A stretch of 64,000 nucleotides of DNA. Origin: Streptomyces sp. 71268. GTDB taxonomy: Bacteria; Actinomycetota; Actinomycetes; Streptomycetales; Streptomycetaceae. Below are positions 8,666 through 18,139 of the stretch, piece by piece. Every line of letters begins with the position of its first letter. Within the stretch, counting starts at the first letter, position 1. A program made the translations under genes and the position numbers. The notes below the pieces were generated by a model that was given only the letters and a program-made list of their open reading frames with translations, searched no databases and had not been told where the DNA came from. The stretch spans positions 587,501 through 651,500 of the forward strand of contig NZ_CP114200.1 in the NCBI RefSeq assembly GCF_029392895.1, written 5' to 3'.

Positions 8666-9041
8666 TGATCACCTCGCGCAGAATCCACTCATCCGGCAGT
8701 TCCGCCGGAGGTACGGGCCGGGACACGCGAACGAGCGCCGCGTGCAGCAGGTCGCCAATGAGGACACGGACCACCCCGACCGGAAGGTCGAGTTCGGCCG
8801 CTAGCTCAGCGACGGACTGCGGGGACTCCCGGCTCAGCTCGACGATGTCGAGATGCTCCGGGGAGAGGGTCTGATCGGCTACCGACCGGCTCCGAAGAGT
8901 GTCGGCGATGACGACCGCTATCAGGTCGAGCTTTTCCTCGGTCAGACTGCGGGTGCGACCACGCGTCATGGCGTACGGCCGGACAACCGGCCCCGCCGCG
9001 TCGTCGAACCAACGGGCTGTGTCTTCCCCGTCTCCGTTCAT
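8646..9041 (-). CDS. cvnC: conservon DUF742 protein CvnC
   Basis: This 131-residue protein is a DUF742 member (VVRPYAMTRGRTRS...LDLIAVVIA...SPEHLDIVELSRESPQSVAELAAELDLPVGVVRVLIGDLLHAALV). The C-terminal half is a winged-helix-like fold without obvious membrane segments. It lies nine bases downstream of cvnB and overlaps cvnD by 20 bases. CvnC is thought to bridge CvnB and CvnD in the conservon complex at the membrane. Confidence 0.95.
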   Translation of the reverse strand: MNGDGEDTARWFDDAAGPVVRPYAMTRGRTRSLTEEKLDLIAVVIADTLRSRSVADQTLSPEHLDIVELSRESPQSVAELAAELDLPVGVVRVLIGDLLHAALVRVSRPVPPAELPDEWILREVINGLRAL

Positions 9042-9050
9042 GTCACACCA

Positions 9051-9467
9051 TCACCCACTGGACCGCGGAGCGGTGCCAAGGTGGGTGCCGACCCGCTTGA
9101 CCAGGAGCGTCATCTCGTACGCCACCTGCCCAACGTCGGAGTCGGCATCGGCGAGCACGGCCAGGCAGCTTCCGTCACCAGCGGCGGTCACGAACAGGAA
9201 CGCGTCGTCCAGCTCCACGATGGTCTGCCGAACCCGGCCCACCTCGAAGTGGCGGCCGACACCCTTGGCGAGGCTGTGGAATCCGGAGGCGACGGCGGCC
9301 AGGTGCTCGCCGTCCTCCCGGGTCAAGTCCCGTGACGCGCCGGTGGGCAGTCCGTCGCCGGAGAGCACGAGTGCCTTGCTGATGCTTCCCACCCGCTCGA
9401 CCAGCTCGTCGAGCAGCCAGCTCAGCTCGCTCGATGGCCTCGGCGCGGCGTTGAATGGTGCGGTCAT
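9051..9467 (-). CDS. cvnB: conservon roadblock/LC7 protein CvnB
   Basis: The 138-residue product is a roadblock/LC7 (MglB-like) protein: LSWLLDELVERVGSISKALVLSGDGLPTGAS, then LAAVASGFHSLAKGVG and FLFVTAAGDGSCLAVLA. Such proteins act as GTPase-activating or scaffolding subunits for MglA/CvnD-type GTPases. I place the start at 9467 because its ATG overlaps the cvnA stop as ATGA, giving translational coupling; an upstream ATG at 9485 would add six residues. Order cvnA-B-C-D matches other conservons. Confidence 0.95.
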   Translation of the reverse strand: MTAPFNAAPRPSSELSWLLDELVERVGSISKALVLSGDGLPTGASRDLTREDGEHLAAVASGFHSLAKGVGRHFEVGRVRQTIVELDDAFLFVTAAGDGSCLAVLADADSDVGQVAYEMTLLVKRVGTHLGTAPRSSG

Positions 9468-12118
9468 CGACCGTCCCCCTCCCATGTCGTTCCTGGTGCT
9501 GTGCCCGCCGGGCCGTTGGAGTCGGCGGAGGTGGTGTGCTGCTGCCGGCCGCGCTGCCAGCCGCGCTGGAGCGAGGCCATCTTGGCCCGCGCCATCTCGG
9601 CATCGCGCTGGGGGTCCGAGTCATCCGGCTGCGGTTCCGGCTCCGCCTGGGCGGGCTCCTTCTTGAGCTGTGGGGCGAGGCTCGCCTGCCTGACCCGACG
9701 CGGCAGACCGGCGGCGGAGGCCGGCGAAGCGGGCCTGGCCGGGGGCTGCGCGGGGCGCTGCACCGTGAGCGTGGGCTCGGGGTCGGGCACCGGCTCCATT
9801 GGGCGACCTGGCTGGCCGCCGGGGCGCTGGTCGCGTCCGGGGCGCGGGCTCTCCACCGGACGCCCGTGGTCGGAGACCAGTACGGGGTGCCGGCGGCGGG
9901 GCAGCGAGATCGGCTCGCCGGAGGGCGACGCGTAGTCGTCGCCCGCCTGCTGGTGCTCGGAGGCGGGGGTGGCATCCGGTCCGGGGTGCGGAACGCCGCG
10001 ACCCTGGAACCAGCCGCCCTCTACATCGTCCGGTTCTTCGTCCTCGAACGGCGTGATAGGTGCCTCCAGCTCGACCGGTCCATCCAACGGGTCGTTGTCC
10101 AGGGCGCGGGCGTGCTTGCCCTTGCGCCCACCGGAGCCCTGACCGATCGCGGCGATGCCGGTCTCGGAGGGGCGCAGCCTGCGGGTGTCCTCGCCGGACG
10201 GCTCGTTGCCCTGGTCGACCTCGCCCTCGGAGAGCAGGTTCGCGGGGATGAGCACGACCGCGGTGGTGCCGCCGTACGGGGAGGGCTGCAGGGAGACCCG
10301 CACGCCCTGGCGCTGGGCGAGGCGGCTGACCACGAACAGGCCCAGCCGGTCGGTGTCGGACAGTTCGAAGTCGCGGGTCTCGGCGAGGCGGAGGTTGGCC
10401 TCCAGGAGCGCGTCCGGGGCCATGCCGAGGCCGCGGTCGTGGATCTCCAGCGTGAAGCCGTTGGAGACCCGCTCGCCGTGCACCTGCACGGCGGTGTGCG
10501 GCGGCGAGAAGACGGCCGCGTTCTCCAGGAGTTCCGCGATGAGGTGGGTGAGGTCGGCGACGGCCGGGCCGTTCACGGCCAGGCGCGGCAGCCGGCGCAC
10601 CTCTATTCGCTCGTAGTCCTCGACCTCGGCGACCGCCGCGCGGACCACGTCCATGAGCTGGATGGGCTTGCGCCACTGCCGGGAGGGCGCCGCGCCGGAG
10701 AGGATGACCAGGCCCTCGGCGTGCCGCCGCATGCGGGTGGTCATGTGGTCCAGGCGGAACAGGTCGGCGAGCTCGTCGGTGTCCTCGGTGCGCCGCTCCA
10801 TGGCGTCGAGGAGGGTGAGCTGGCGGTGCAGCAGGACCTGGTGCCGGCGGGCGAGGTTGACGAACACCTCGGAGACGCCGCGTCGCATGTCGGCCTGCTT
10901 GACGGCGGCCTCGACGGCCGCGCGCTGCAGGGTGTTGAGGGCCTGGCCCACCTGGCCCATCTCGTCGCCGCCGTACTCCAGGCGGGGCGCCTCGGCCTCG
11001 ACGTCGACCTGCTCACCGGCGGCGAGCCGGCGCATGACGCTGGGCAGGCGCACACCGGAGACCTCGTGCGCGTCCTTGCGGAGCCGCTGGAGGTCGCGGA
11101 TGAGGGCGCGGCCGATGCGGATGGAGACGAACAGCGAGGCGAGCAGGGCGAGGAAGCCGAGCACACCGGCCGCGCCGGCGCGGAGCATGACCCGCATCGC
11201 CTCGGGACGCACGACGTCGTCCTCGTAGCGGTCGGTGTACTCCTTGCCGAGGCGGTCGTAGTCGTCGAGGGACGGGTTGACCGCGGCTTCCCAGCGCTTG
11301 CGGTCCACCACGTCGATGGTGCGCGAGGGGCCGGCGTTCTGAATGGCGTTCTCGACGTTGTACAGCGCCTCGGGGGCCGCCGACGTACGCCGGTAGTCCA
11401 TGATGATCTTCTGTTCCTTGACCGGCAGCACCGGCAGGTTCGTGGCGTAGATCAGGTCGCGCTCGGCCCGCAGGTCCGACATCTTCCGCAGGTCCTGCCA
11501 GCTGATCTTCTTCGCCGTGACGCCGGCGACGTACAGGGCGTCCTCGCGGGCCAGCGCCTCACGGGCACGGATCATCGCGACGATGGCGCGGCCGTGCTTG
11601 TCGATATCGGCGTTGGGCACGGTGTGCAGGGCGTAACGGAAGTTGTAGACGCCGTCCACCAGGAAGTTGTACTTCTCGAACGCGCTGGACCGGCTGATGG
11701 AGTTGTTCTCCACCTTGCCGCGCAGTTCGTCCAGGCCCTTGGTGCTGTCGAGGAACGCGGCGAGCTGACTCTCCGAGTCGGAGTTCATGCTGTCGCGGGT
11801 GTCCTCGCTGCGCGCGTTGTCGCGCAGCTTGTCCAGCACCGTGTCCGTGGCGTGCTGCCGCTCGCGCAGTTGGGCGAGGGCGGTGGAATTGCGGTCCGCG
11901 AGATAGATGAGCGTCTGGCGACGCTCCTTCTGGATGGCCTGCACCGCGTCTTCCGCCGGTGTACCGACCTTGTCAATGACGTCGGCCGCGTCCATGAGCT
12001 GGATGGCCTCACGACTGGTGATCACTGTAGCGAAGGCCCAGATTGCCGTCAGCGAGACGAGCGGCACTAGCAACAGCGCCACGATCTTCCGGCGGATCGA
12101 CTTACCGCGAAAGCGCAT
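9464..12118 (-). CDS. cvnA: conservon sensor histidine kinase-like CvnA with nitrate/nitrite-sensing-type domain
   Basis: The 884-residue protein has a transmembrane helix at about 11-33, a large extracytoplasmic all-helical NIT-type sensor (about 40-305, with QKERRQTLIYLADRN), a second helix at about 310-335, a HAMP-like linker, and a HATPase domain around residues 480-640 (LENAAVFSPPHTAV, DRGLGM, LGLFVVSRLAQRQGVRVSL). A Pro/Glu-rich disordered tail of over 200 residues follows. There is no clear phosphoacceptor His in an H-box, as in other CvnA proteins. It heads the cvnABCD operon. The ligand is unknown; NIT domains in other proteins sense nitrate or nitrite. Confidence 0.93.
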   Translation of the reverse strand: MRFRGKSIRRKIVALLLVPLVSLTAIWAFATVITSREAIQLMDAADVIDKVGTPAEDAVQAIQKERRQTLIYLADRNSTALAQLRERQHATDTVLDKLRDNARSEDTRDSMNSDSESQLAAFLDSTKGLDELRGKVENNSISRSSAFEKYNFLVDGVYNFRYALHTVPNADIDKHGRAIVAMIRAREALAREDALYVAGVTAKKISWQDLRKMSDLRAERDLIYATNLPVLPVKEQKIIMDYRRTSAAPEALYNVENAIQNAGPSRTIDVVDRKRWEAAVNPSLDDYDRLGKEYTDRYEDDVVRPEAMRVMLRAGAAGVLGFLALLASLFVSIRIGRALIRDLQRLRKDAHEVSGVRLPSVMRRLAAGEQVDVEAEAPRLEYGGDEMGQVGQALNTLQRAAVEAAVKQADMRRGVSEVFVNLARRHQVLLHRQLTLLDAMERRTEDTDELADLFRLDHMTTRMRRHAEGLVILSGAAPSRQWRKPIQLMDVVRAAVAEVEDYERIEVRRLPRLAVNGPAVADLTHLIAELLENAAVFSPPHTAVQVHGERVSNGFTLEIHDRGLGMAPDALLEANLRLAETRDFELSDTDRLGLFVVSRLAQRQGVRVSLQPSPYGGTTAVVLIPANLLSEGEVDQGNEPSGEDTRRLRPSETGIAAIGQGSGGRKGKHARALDNDPLDGPVELEAPITPFEDEEPDDVEGGWFQGRGVPHPGPDATPASEHQQAGDDYASPSGEPISLPRRRHPVLVSDHGRPVESPRPGRDQRPGGQPGRPMEPVPDPEPTLTVQRPAQPPARPASPASAAGLPRRVRQASLAPQLKKEPAQAEPEPQPDDSDPQRDAEMARAKMASLQRGWQRGRQQHTTSADSNGPAGTAPGTTWEGDGR

Positions 12119-12473
12119 GGCCTCCCTAACGTCAACCCCGCCGACGCGGGGGATGTTCCGACAACAAGCGGCGCGAGCCTACTACTGTCGCGTGACCAAC
12201 TCGAAGACACGTCCGGCCGCTGACGGCACATCAGGTGCGCCCTTGATCACCAGTTGTCCGCTGTTGCCCTGACTTTTCAGGTAGGCCCCCGACGACCGCG
12301 CTCCCACGGATGGCAGAACCCTGCCAGTTCGGGGTGGCTGGAAACGCGCGGGAGCCTGGGAACCTTCGTTCATCGTCGTACGTGATCCAAGGGGAAGCCT
12401 GGGCGGATTACGGCCGATGTCCCTCTTTTCGGAACCACGCAATCCGGGCACCCATGGAGAGGGGGAGATGTTG
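12119..12473. other. divergent intergenic region upstream of cvnA
   Basis: This 355-base region must carry the cvnA promoter (leftward) and the promoter of the small membrane protein (rightward). A leftward frame at 12182-12373 could encode 63 residues but its codon use is weak for this genome, so I do not call it. No strong operator is visible. Confidence 0.4.
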
Positions 12474-12833
12474 ATGGAAAAGAATCGCGACATCCCGCAG
12501 GAGCGGCCTCAGTCGTTGTGGACGGAGGAGCCCGCGCGCCGTCTGCGGCTGCCCGATCCGGTGCGCACGGCGGCCGTTCGCGCCGTCATCATCATCGCGT
12601 TGACGCTGGTCCAGGCGATGGTGGCGGTGCTGTGCACGCTCGGCGAGTCGTGGTTCGCGTTCCCGATGGTGCTCAGCTCCATAGCCAGCACCGTCGCGGC
12701 CACCTGGGGCGTGCTTGACGTGTGGGTGACGCGGCAGGTCTGGCGGCAGCGCAACGGTGTCATCTCGGCGCCGAGCAGCTCGGCGCGCACGCTGCGGCGC
12801 CCGCGCCGGTCGGGCCGGCTGTCGGGCGTCTGA
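12474..12833 (+). CDS. small two-helix membrane protein of unknown function
   Basis: The 119-residue product has a charged N-terminus, then two hydrophobic segments (VRAVIIIALTLVQAMVAVLCTL and WFAFPMVLSSIASTVAATWGVLDVWV) and a basic C-terminal tail. The start at 12474 fits the GGGGGAG at 12461-12467; an in-frame ATG at 12468 is also possible. I do not recognise a named family. It is divergent from cvnA; a functional link to the conservon is possible but unproven. Confidence 0.75.
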   Translation: MEKNRDIPQERPQSLWTEEPARRLRLPDPVRTAAVRAVIIIALTLVQAMVAVLCTLGESWFAFPMVLSSIASTVAATWGVLDVWVTRQVWRQRNGVISAPSSSARTLRRPRRSGRLSGV

Positions 12834-13043
12834 GCTCGCCCTCACCCAACTCTTCACGCGCCGTTCACCCGCTCGCGGCCCCAGGTCACGGCCCCGCCCA
12901 CCACCTCGCCCCGCTCGCCCCGGCGCACCCGGGGCTGATGCCGGACCGCGGAGCCCCCACACACCTCACGGAGCGGGCGTCCCGGGGCGCACGGAGCGAT
13001 GCGCTGGCGCCTGGCGGCCCCTTTGACAACACCTCGGTCGTTC

Positions 13044-13055
13044 AAACGGCCGTTT
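13044..13055. promoter_or_regulatory. perfect palindrome AAACGGCCGTTT
   Basis: A 12-base perfect palindrome sits in a non-coding gap and resembles a TetR-family operator core. No TetR gene occurs in the window and both flanking genes end toward this gap, so its role is unclear. Confidence 0.3.
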
Positions 13056-13199
13056 ACCAGCCACATCGGGCACCCGTCCACCGGCGCGATCTCACCGCAC
13101 TCCTTTCCGGTGAAACTCCGCGAAAACGCCACGAAACACCCAAGGGTGCGCAGTGGTGCGCGGCATGCCCGCGGCAGCGGGTACCGGGGCCGACCAACG

Positions 13200-13240
13200 C
13201 GACCGGCGCGGCCGGGACAACGCCTCGGCCGCGCCGGTCG
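13200..13240. terminator. hairpin terminator after the MukB-like gene
   Basis: CGACCGGCGCGGCCG (13200-13214) pairs perfectly with CGGCCGCGCCGGTCG (13226-13240) around an 11-base loop, 19 bases past the stop of the leftward condensin operon. Confidence 0.8.
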
Positions 13241-13258
13241 TACCGTTCTCGCGGCCCG

Positions 13259-16200
13259 TCAGGGGGTGTCAGCCGCCGGGGTGGGCGGCGTCGGCGGCGG
13301 CGTGGCGCCCTCCGCCGGTGCCGGGGTTCGGGCCGGCGCCGGCGGGTGGTCCGGCGCCGCCTCGTGGTCCGGTCCCCGGTCCGGCGCCGGGGCCCCGGGT
13401 CGCGCCGGCGCGGGGTCGGCCGCCGGGAGGGCGGGCGCCGCGGGCTCGCCCGGCGCGGGTTCCGGGCGGCGGAACATGCGGGTGGCGGTGATCTCGCCGT
13501 GCACCTGCTCCGCCCCGGCGTCGGGCTGCGGCAGGCCCGGGCGCAGGTGCTCCTCGACGCTGATGTACTTCAGCCCGGCCCGCAGGTCGGCGTCGTTGCG
13601 CAACCGGATGACCAGCGGGAACTCCGCCAGGGCCGTGGTGTCGAACAGGCCGGTGGTGTAGAGGAGCTGCACGCCGAGCGCGTCGGCGACCGCCCGCTGG
13701 AGTTCGAGCAGGTACGTCGCGTTGGCCCGGCCGATGGGGTTGTCGAGGAAGAGCGTGCCCGCGTGCCGGTGCTTGTCGCGGCCCCGGTCGTTGCTGCGCA
13801 GCGCGGCCATCGTGCAGTACAGGGCGATGGCCGCGGTGAGCAACTGGCCGCCGGAGAAGACGTCGCCCATCTGCCCGACCGGCACCCGCTCCGCGCGCAG
13901 CACCGCGTCCGGCTTGAGGATTTCCACGGCCACCCCGCGCGGCAGCAGGGCCGCGTGTACGCCGCGCAGCAGCAGGGACATGCCGTCCCGGCGCAGGTCG
14001 GAGTTCTTGCGCACGGCCGCCCTGGTCGCCTCGTCGATGACCTCGCCCAGCCGCTCGGTCAGCGTCGCCTGGTCGGGGTCGTCGAAGCGGATGCGCAGGA
14101 ACTCCTGGCCCGACCACTCCCCCAGCCCCTCGGGCAGCCGGGACAGGCGCTGCGCGGAGCGCAGCGTGGCCAGGCAGGAGTCGACCAGGCCGCGCAGTCG
14201 GTCCACGATGCTGTCCCGGTTGCGTTCGAGCTGCGCCAGCTCGTCGGTCAGCACCCGCAGCCGTGGCGCGAACGCCTCGGCCCAGGCCGCCGCGTGCTCG
14301 GGCAGCGCGGCCGCCGGAAGCTCCCTGATCTGCTGCCGGGCGGGGGTGCGCACCTGCTCGTAGCGGGTGGCGTTGGCATGCCGTACGAGCACGTCGCACG
14401 CCTCGCGGACGGTCGCGTCGGCCGCCGAGAGGTCGCTCGCGCAGCCGCGCAGCGAGCGGCGGGCCTCCGCGGCGGCCTGGCGGGCCTGTTCCAGCGTCCC
14501 GGCGTACGGCTCGGCCGTCTCCTCCTCGCAGCCGCCGCCCGGGTGCTCGCCCTCATCGACGGTGGCGCCCCGGATGAGGTCGCGCAGCAGCGCCCCGGTC
14601 TCCTCGAAGCCGCTGGCCGCGTCCTCGGCGGCCCGGTGCGCGCGCAGCAGTTCGGCGTGGGCCGCGCGGGCGCTCTCCAGCGCGTCGGTACGGGCGCTCA
14701 GTTCGCCGGTGGCGGTGCGCAGCAACTCCTTGGCCTGCTCGGCGTCGGCGGGCACCAGGTCCTCGGGCAGGTCGGTGTGGGCCTCGCCGTCGGCGGGGGC
14801 CAGCCGCTCGGCCTCGCCACGGAGCCGGCCGAGTTGTTCGCTCGCCGCCGACGTGCGCGACTCCAGCATCTGGACCAGCGACTCGGCGCGGGCCGCCGCC
14901 GCCTGTCGGGAGGGGCCGTCCGCGCCGTCGGTGCCCTCCAGGAGCTGGGCGGCGCGCGTGCGCACCTTGTTGGTCAGGCGGTCCAGGGTGGCCAGTGCCG
15001 CGCTCTCGTCGCTCTCCGCGCGGGCCTGTTCGGCGCGCAGGTCGGCGCCCACGCCGACCTTCTCGTAGAGCTGGGACGCGGCCCGGTACGCCTCGCGCAG
15101 CGCGGGCAGCGACGCGGTCTGTGCCGGGGCCTGGTCTCCGGGGTCGGCTGGTGCGGCGGTGACGTCGTCGGGCGCGCCGGCGATCTCGGCGCGCTCGGCG
15201 CGCAGGGCGCGCGCGGTGCGGTGCGCGTCGTCGGCGGCGCGCTGGGCGGCGCGGCGGTCCTCGTCGGCGGCGCGCGCCCGGTCCACGCAGGCGGCGGCGC
15301 GCTCCTCGGCCTCGGCCGCCTCCTCGGCGAGTTCGCGCAGCCGGGTCTGCCAGGTGGCGCGCTCGCGCAGCCGGTAGGCGAGTCCGGCCAGCGCGTCGGC
15401 GGCGCGGCGGGCGCGCTGCGCCGCCTCCTGCCGCTCGTCGCGCGCCCGGGCCGCCTCGGCGGCCAGTTCGTCGGCCTCGGCGCGGGCGGCGCGGGCGGCG
15501 GCCAGCGCGTCCTCGGCGGCCTGCGCCGCCTGCCGCGCCTCGGCGGCCTCGGCGGCGAGTTCGGCCAACCGGCCGGGCGGGCAGCTGGTGCGCCAGGAGG
15601 AGAGCCGGGCGGCCAGCGCGCGGTCGCCGGCCAGCCGGGCGGCGAGCGCCCTGATCTCCTCGTCGCGGGCGATGGCGCGGGAGCGCAGCGCCCGCCGCTC
15701 GTCGTCGGCGGCCAGCTCGTCGTGCATGGCCGGGTTGGGCGGTACGAGGAAGACGGCGCCGTCGCGCGCGCCGGGCCCGGGCGTCGGCGCGAGCAGGGCG
15801 GCGGCGGTGCCCACGGCGACGGCGGAGCGGGGCAGCAGCGACGCCGAGGCCAGCGCCTCGCGGGCGCGGGCGTGCGTGTCGGGGTCGGTGATGATGACGC
15901 CGTCCACCAGCTCGGGGCGCGCGGCGAGCACCGCCGCGTGGTCGGCCGGGTCGACGGCCTGGGCCAGGTAGCGCCAGCCGGGCAGCGCCGGGATGCCGTG
16001 TTCGCCGAGGTACTCCACGGTGGCCAGCACGTCGGGCCCGGGGGGCAGCAGGCCGCCGTCGCCGAGGGCACCGAGGATGCGGGCGTCGTCGGCGGCCGCC
16101 GTGCGCAGCTCGAAGAGTTGGCGCTCGGCTCCGGCGACGCTCTCGTCGAGGAGTTCGCGCAGCGCGTCCGCGTTGCGGTCCAGCTCGTCGGCGCTGAGCG

Positions 16201-18139
16201 TGGCGGCTTCGGAGTCGGGCGTGGCACCACCCGTGGGGGCTTCGCCGGACGCGCCGTCGGGTGCGGCGGCACCGGGCAGGCCGAGCAGTTCCGCGAGTCG
16301 TCGCTCGGCGCCGAGGGCCTCGGCGGCGCGGCGCTCGGCGTCGTAGCGGGAGGCGGCGGCGCGCGCGGCGTCGGAGGCGCGGGCGGCGGCGAGGTCGGCG
16401 CGGCTCAGTTCCGCGCCCGCCTCGCGGGCCTGCTCGGCGGCCGACGCGGCGTGGTCGCGGGCGCTCTCCCAGGCGGCGGCCGCGGCCTTCTCGGCGTCGC
16501 TCGCGGTGAGGGCGGCGCGGGCCGGGTCGGCGTCGGGGGCCGAGTCGTCGAGCCAGCCGGCGCGTACCGCCTCGGCGGTCTCCTGCTCGACCTCGGTCAG
16601 CCGCTGGCGCAGGTGCTCGGCCTCGCTGCGGGCGCGCTGGGCGGCGGTAGCGGCGTGGGTGGCGTCCCGGTGGGCGGCCTCGCCGGTCTCCTGGAGGGCG
16701 GCGGAGCGTTCCTCCTCCTCGGCGGCGAGGCGCTCGCCGCCCTCGGCGGCGGCGTGCAGGGCGCGTACGAGGTCGGTGGCGGCCTTGGCGCGGGCGGCGA
16801 GCGCCGGGGCGGCGTCCCGCTCGGCCTCGCGGATCGCGGCGGCCACCCGCTGCGAGCGGTCGGCCGCGGCGCGGTGGCGCAGCACGGTCTCAGCCGCCTG
16901 CCAGGCGGCGTGCAGGGTCCTGGCGTCGGCCAGTTCGCGGCGCTGGGCCGCGGCGCCCTTCTCGGCTGCGGACAGCGCCAACGAGGCGTTGCGGTAGGCG
17001 AGTTCGGCTGCGATCAGGGAGCTGCGGCCCCGCTCGCGCTCGGCCTCGGTGACCGCGTGGGCGGCGGCGGTGACCTGCTGGGCGAGGTCGGCGCCGCGCT
17101 CGCGCTCGGCCGCACCGCGGGCGGTGAGCCGCTGGGCGAGGCCGCGGGTGCGGCGTTCGGCCGCGGTGTGGACGTCGCGGGCGCGGGCGCGGTCCTCGGC
17201 CGCCTCGCTGATCTGGGTGAGCAGGTCGAGGGAACCGGCCGTGAAGTCCCGCTCGGCGGTGAGTTCGGCCCGCCGGCCCAGCTTGTGCGCGAAACCGTGG
17301 ACGAGGTCGGCGAGGCCGTCGGTGTCCCGGGTGTCGGTGACGGCGCGCAGCAGCAGGTCGGTGAAGTCGGAGTCGTTCTTGACCGCGAACAGGCCGGCGG
17401 CCTCACCCTCGTCGGCGTTCATCTCCCGCTGGTAGCGGAAGAGTTCGGGGTCGAGGCCCAGGTCGCCGAGGTGTTCGTTCCAGCGCTCGTGGATCTCCTC
17501 CCAGGCCACTTCGAGGTGTGGGTAGTTCTTGCCGGCCTCGGTGAGGGCGTCGCGGAAGCCCTTCATGGTGCGGCGCCGGCCCCGGGCCCCGGAGGCGCCG
17601 GAGGTCTCGGGTCGTACGAGGCCCTCGACCAGGGGGCGTACGGCGGTGGACTCGGCGACCGGCAGCGAGTCCAGACTGAGTCCGGGGCCGGGCCGGAAGG
17701 AGTACCACGCCTCGGCGAACTTGCGCGGGTCGTTGGAGACCTGGCGTCCGCGCCACTCGCTGACCTTGCCCACGACCACCGTCTCGCCCGTGACCGTGTG
17801 CTGCCACTCCAGCGCGACGTGGCCGCAGTCGTCGGCGAGCAGGAACTTGCGCAGCACGCCGGAGCTGGCGCCGCCCAGGGTGTTGCGGTGGCCGGGCAGC
17901 ATGACGGAGAAGATCAGCTTGAGCAGGACGGACTTGCCGCCGCCGTTCTCCAGGAACAGCACGCCGGCCGGCGCCGGGCGGCGGGGCGGGCCGACGGGCT
18001 CCTCCTGGAAGAACTCCGCCTGGGCGGGCGCGGGGCTGGGCACCGGCTCGCCGACTCCGCGCAGGTCCAGCACGGTGTCGGCGTAGCGCGCACCGGCTGG
18101 CCCGATGGAGTAGAGGCGGACCCGGGACAGCTCGTACAT
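13259..18139 (-). CDS. MukB/MksB (JetC)-like SMC ATPase
   Basis: The 1626-residue protein has the SMC/MukB layout: Walker A LENGGGKSVLL at about residues 63-73, long Ala/Arg/Glu-rich coiled coils (about 300-680 and 830-1290), a globular hinge-like segment near 690-805 (ELVDGVIITDPDTHARAREALASA), then a C-terminal ATPase half with the ABC signature FSGGQ (about 1428) and Walker B LFLDNPIG (about 1463). Walker B reads D-N rather than D-E, so the usual catalytic glutamate is absent. A Pro/Ala-rich tail of about 75 residues follows. Length is near E. coli MukB and longer than typical MksB/JetC. Upstream come MukE- and MukF-like genes in the canonical F-E-B order. It should form an ATP-driven DNA-loop-extruding or plasmid-sensing condensin; the exact class is uncertain. 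Confidence 0.8.
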   Translation of the reverse strand: MYELSRVRLYSIGPAGARYADTVLDLRGVGEPVPSPAPAQAEFFQEEPVGPPRRPAPAGVLFLENGGGKSVLLKLIFSVMLPGHRNTLGGASSGVLRKFLLADDCGHVALEWQHTVTGETVVVGKVSEWRGRQVSNDPRKFAEAWYSFRPGPGLSLDSLPVAESTAVRPLVEGLVRPETSGASGARGRRRTMKGFRDALTEAGKNYPHLEVAWEEIHERWNEHLGDLGLDPELFRYQREMNADEGEAAGLFAVKNDSDFTDLLLRAVTDTRDTDGLADLVHGFAHKLGRRAELTAERDFTAGSLDLLTQISEAAEDRARARDVHTAAERRTRGLAQRLTARGAAERERGADLAQQVTAAAHAVTEAERERGRSSLIAAELAYRNASLALSAAEKGAAAQRRELADARTLHAAWQAAETVLRHRAAADRSQRVAAAIREAERDAAPALAARAKAATDLVRALHAAAEGGERLAAEEEERSAALQETGEAAHRDATHAATAAQRARSEAEHLRQRLTEVEQETAEAVRAGWLDDSAPDADPARAALTASDAEKAAAAAWESARDHAASAAEQAREAGAELSRADLAAARASDAARAAASRYDAERRAAEALGAERRLAELLGLPGAAAPDGASGEAPTGGATPDSEAATLSADELDRNADALRELLDESVAGAERQLFELRTAAADDARILGALGDGGLLPPGPDVLATVEYLGEHGIPALPGWRYLAQAVDPADHAAVLAARPELVDGVIITDPDTHARAREALASASLLPRSAVAVGTAAALLAPTPGPGARDGAVFLVPPNPAMHDELAADDERRALRSRAIARDEEIRALAARLAGDRALAARLSSWRTSCPPGRLAELAAEAAEARQAAQAAEDALAAARAARAEADELAAEAARARDERQEAAQRARRAADALAGLAYRLRERATWQTRLRELAEEAAEAEERAAACVDRARAADEDRRAAQRAADDAHRTARALRAERAEIAGAPDDVTAAPADPGDQAPAQTASLPALREAYRAASQLYEKVGVGADLRAEQARAESDESAALATLDRLTNKVRTRAAQLLEGTDGADGPSRQAAAARAESLVQMLESRTSAASEQLGRLRGEAERLAPADGEAHTDLPEDLVPADAEQAKELLRTATGELSARTDALESARAAHAELLRAHRAAEDAASGFEETGALLRDLIRGATVDEGEHPGGGCEEETAEPYAGTLEQARQAAAEARRSLRGCASDLSAADATVREACDVLVRHANATRYEQVRTPARQQIRELPAAALPEHAAAWAEAFAPRLRVLTDELAQLERNRDSIVDRLRGLVDSCLATLRSAQRLSRLPEGLGEWSGQEFLRIRFDDPDQATLTERLGEVIDEATRAAVRKNSDLRRDGMSLLLRGVHAALLPRGVAVEILKPDAVLRAERVPVGQMGDVFSGGQLLTAAIALYCTMAALRSNDRGRDKHRHAGTLFLDNPIGRANATYLLELQRAVADALGVQLLYTTGLFDTTALAEFPLVIRLRNDADLRAGLKYISVEEHLRPGLPQPDAGAEQVHGEITATRMFRRPEPAPGEPAAPALPAADPAPARPGAPAPDRGPDHEAAPDHPPAPARTPAPAEGATPPPTPPTPAADTP

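Larger units (their letters stand above)
12834..13258. other. convergent intergenic region
   Basis: This 425-base gap lies between the small membrane protein and the end of the MukB-like gene. It contains an orphan palindrome (13044-13055) and the terminator hairpin of the MukB-like gene (13200-13240). No gene is supported. Confidence 0.45.

Noticed and set aside
9455..12070. Open frame of 871 codons on the plus strand opposite cvnA
   Set aside because: Antisense shadow of a recognisable sensor kinase gene, with no motif of its own.
12182..12373. Possible 63-residue leftward gene upstream of cvnA
   Set aside because: Codon third positions are not strongly GC-biased, there is no clear ribosome-binding site, and the product has no recognisable features.
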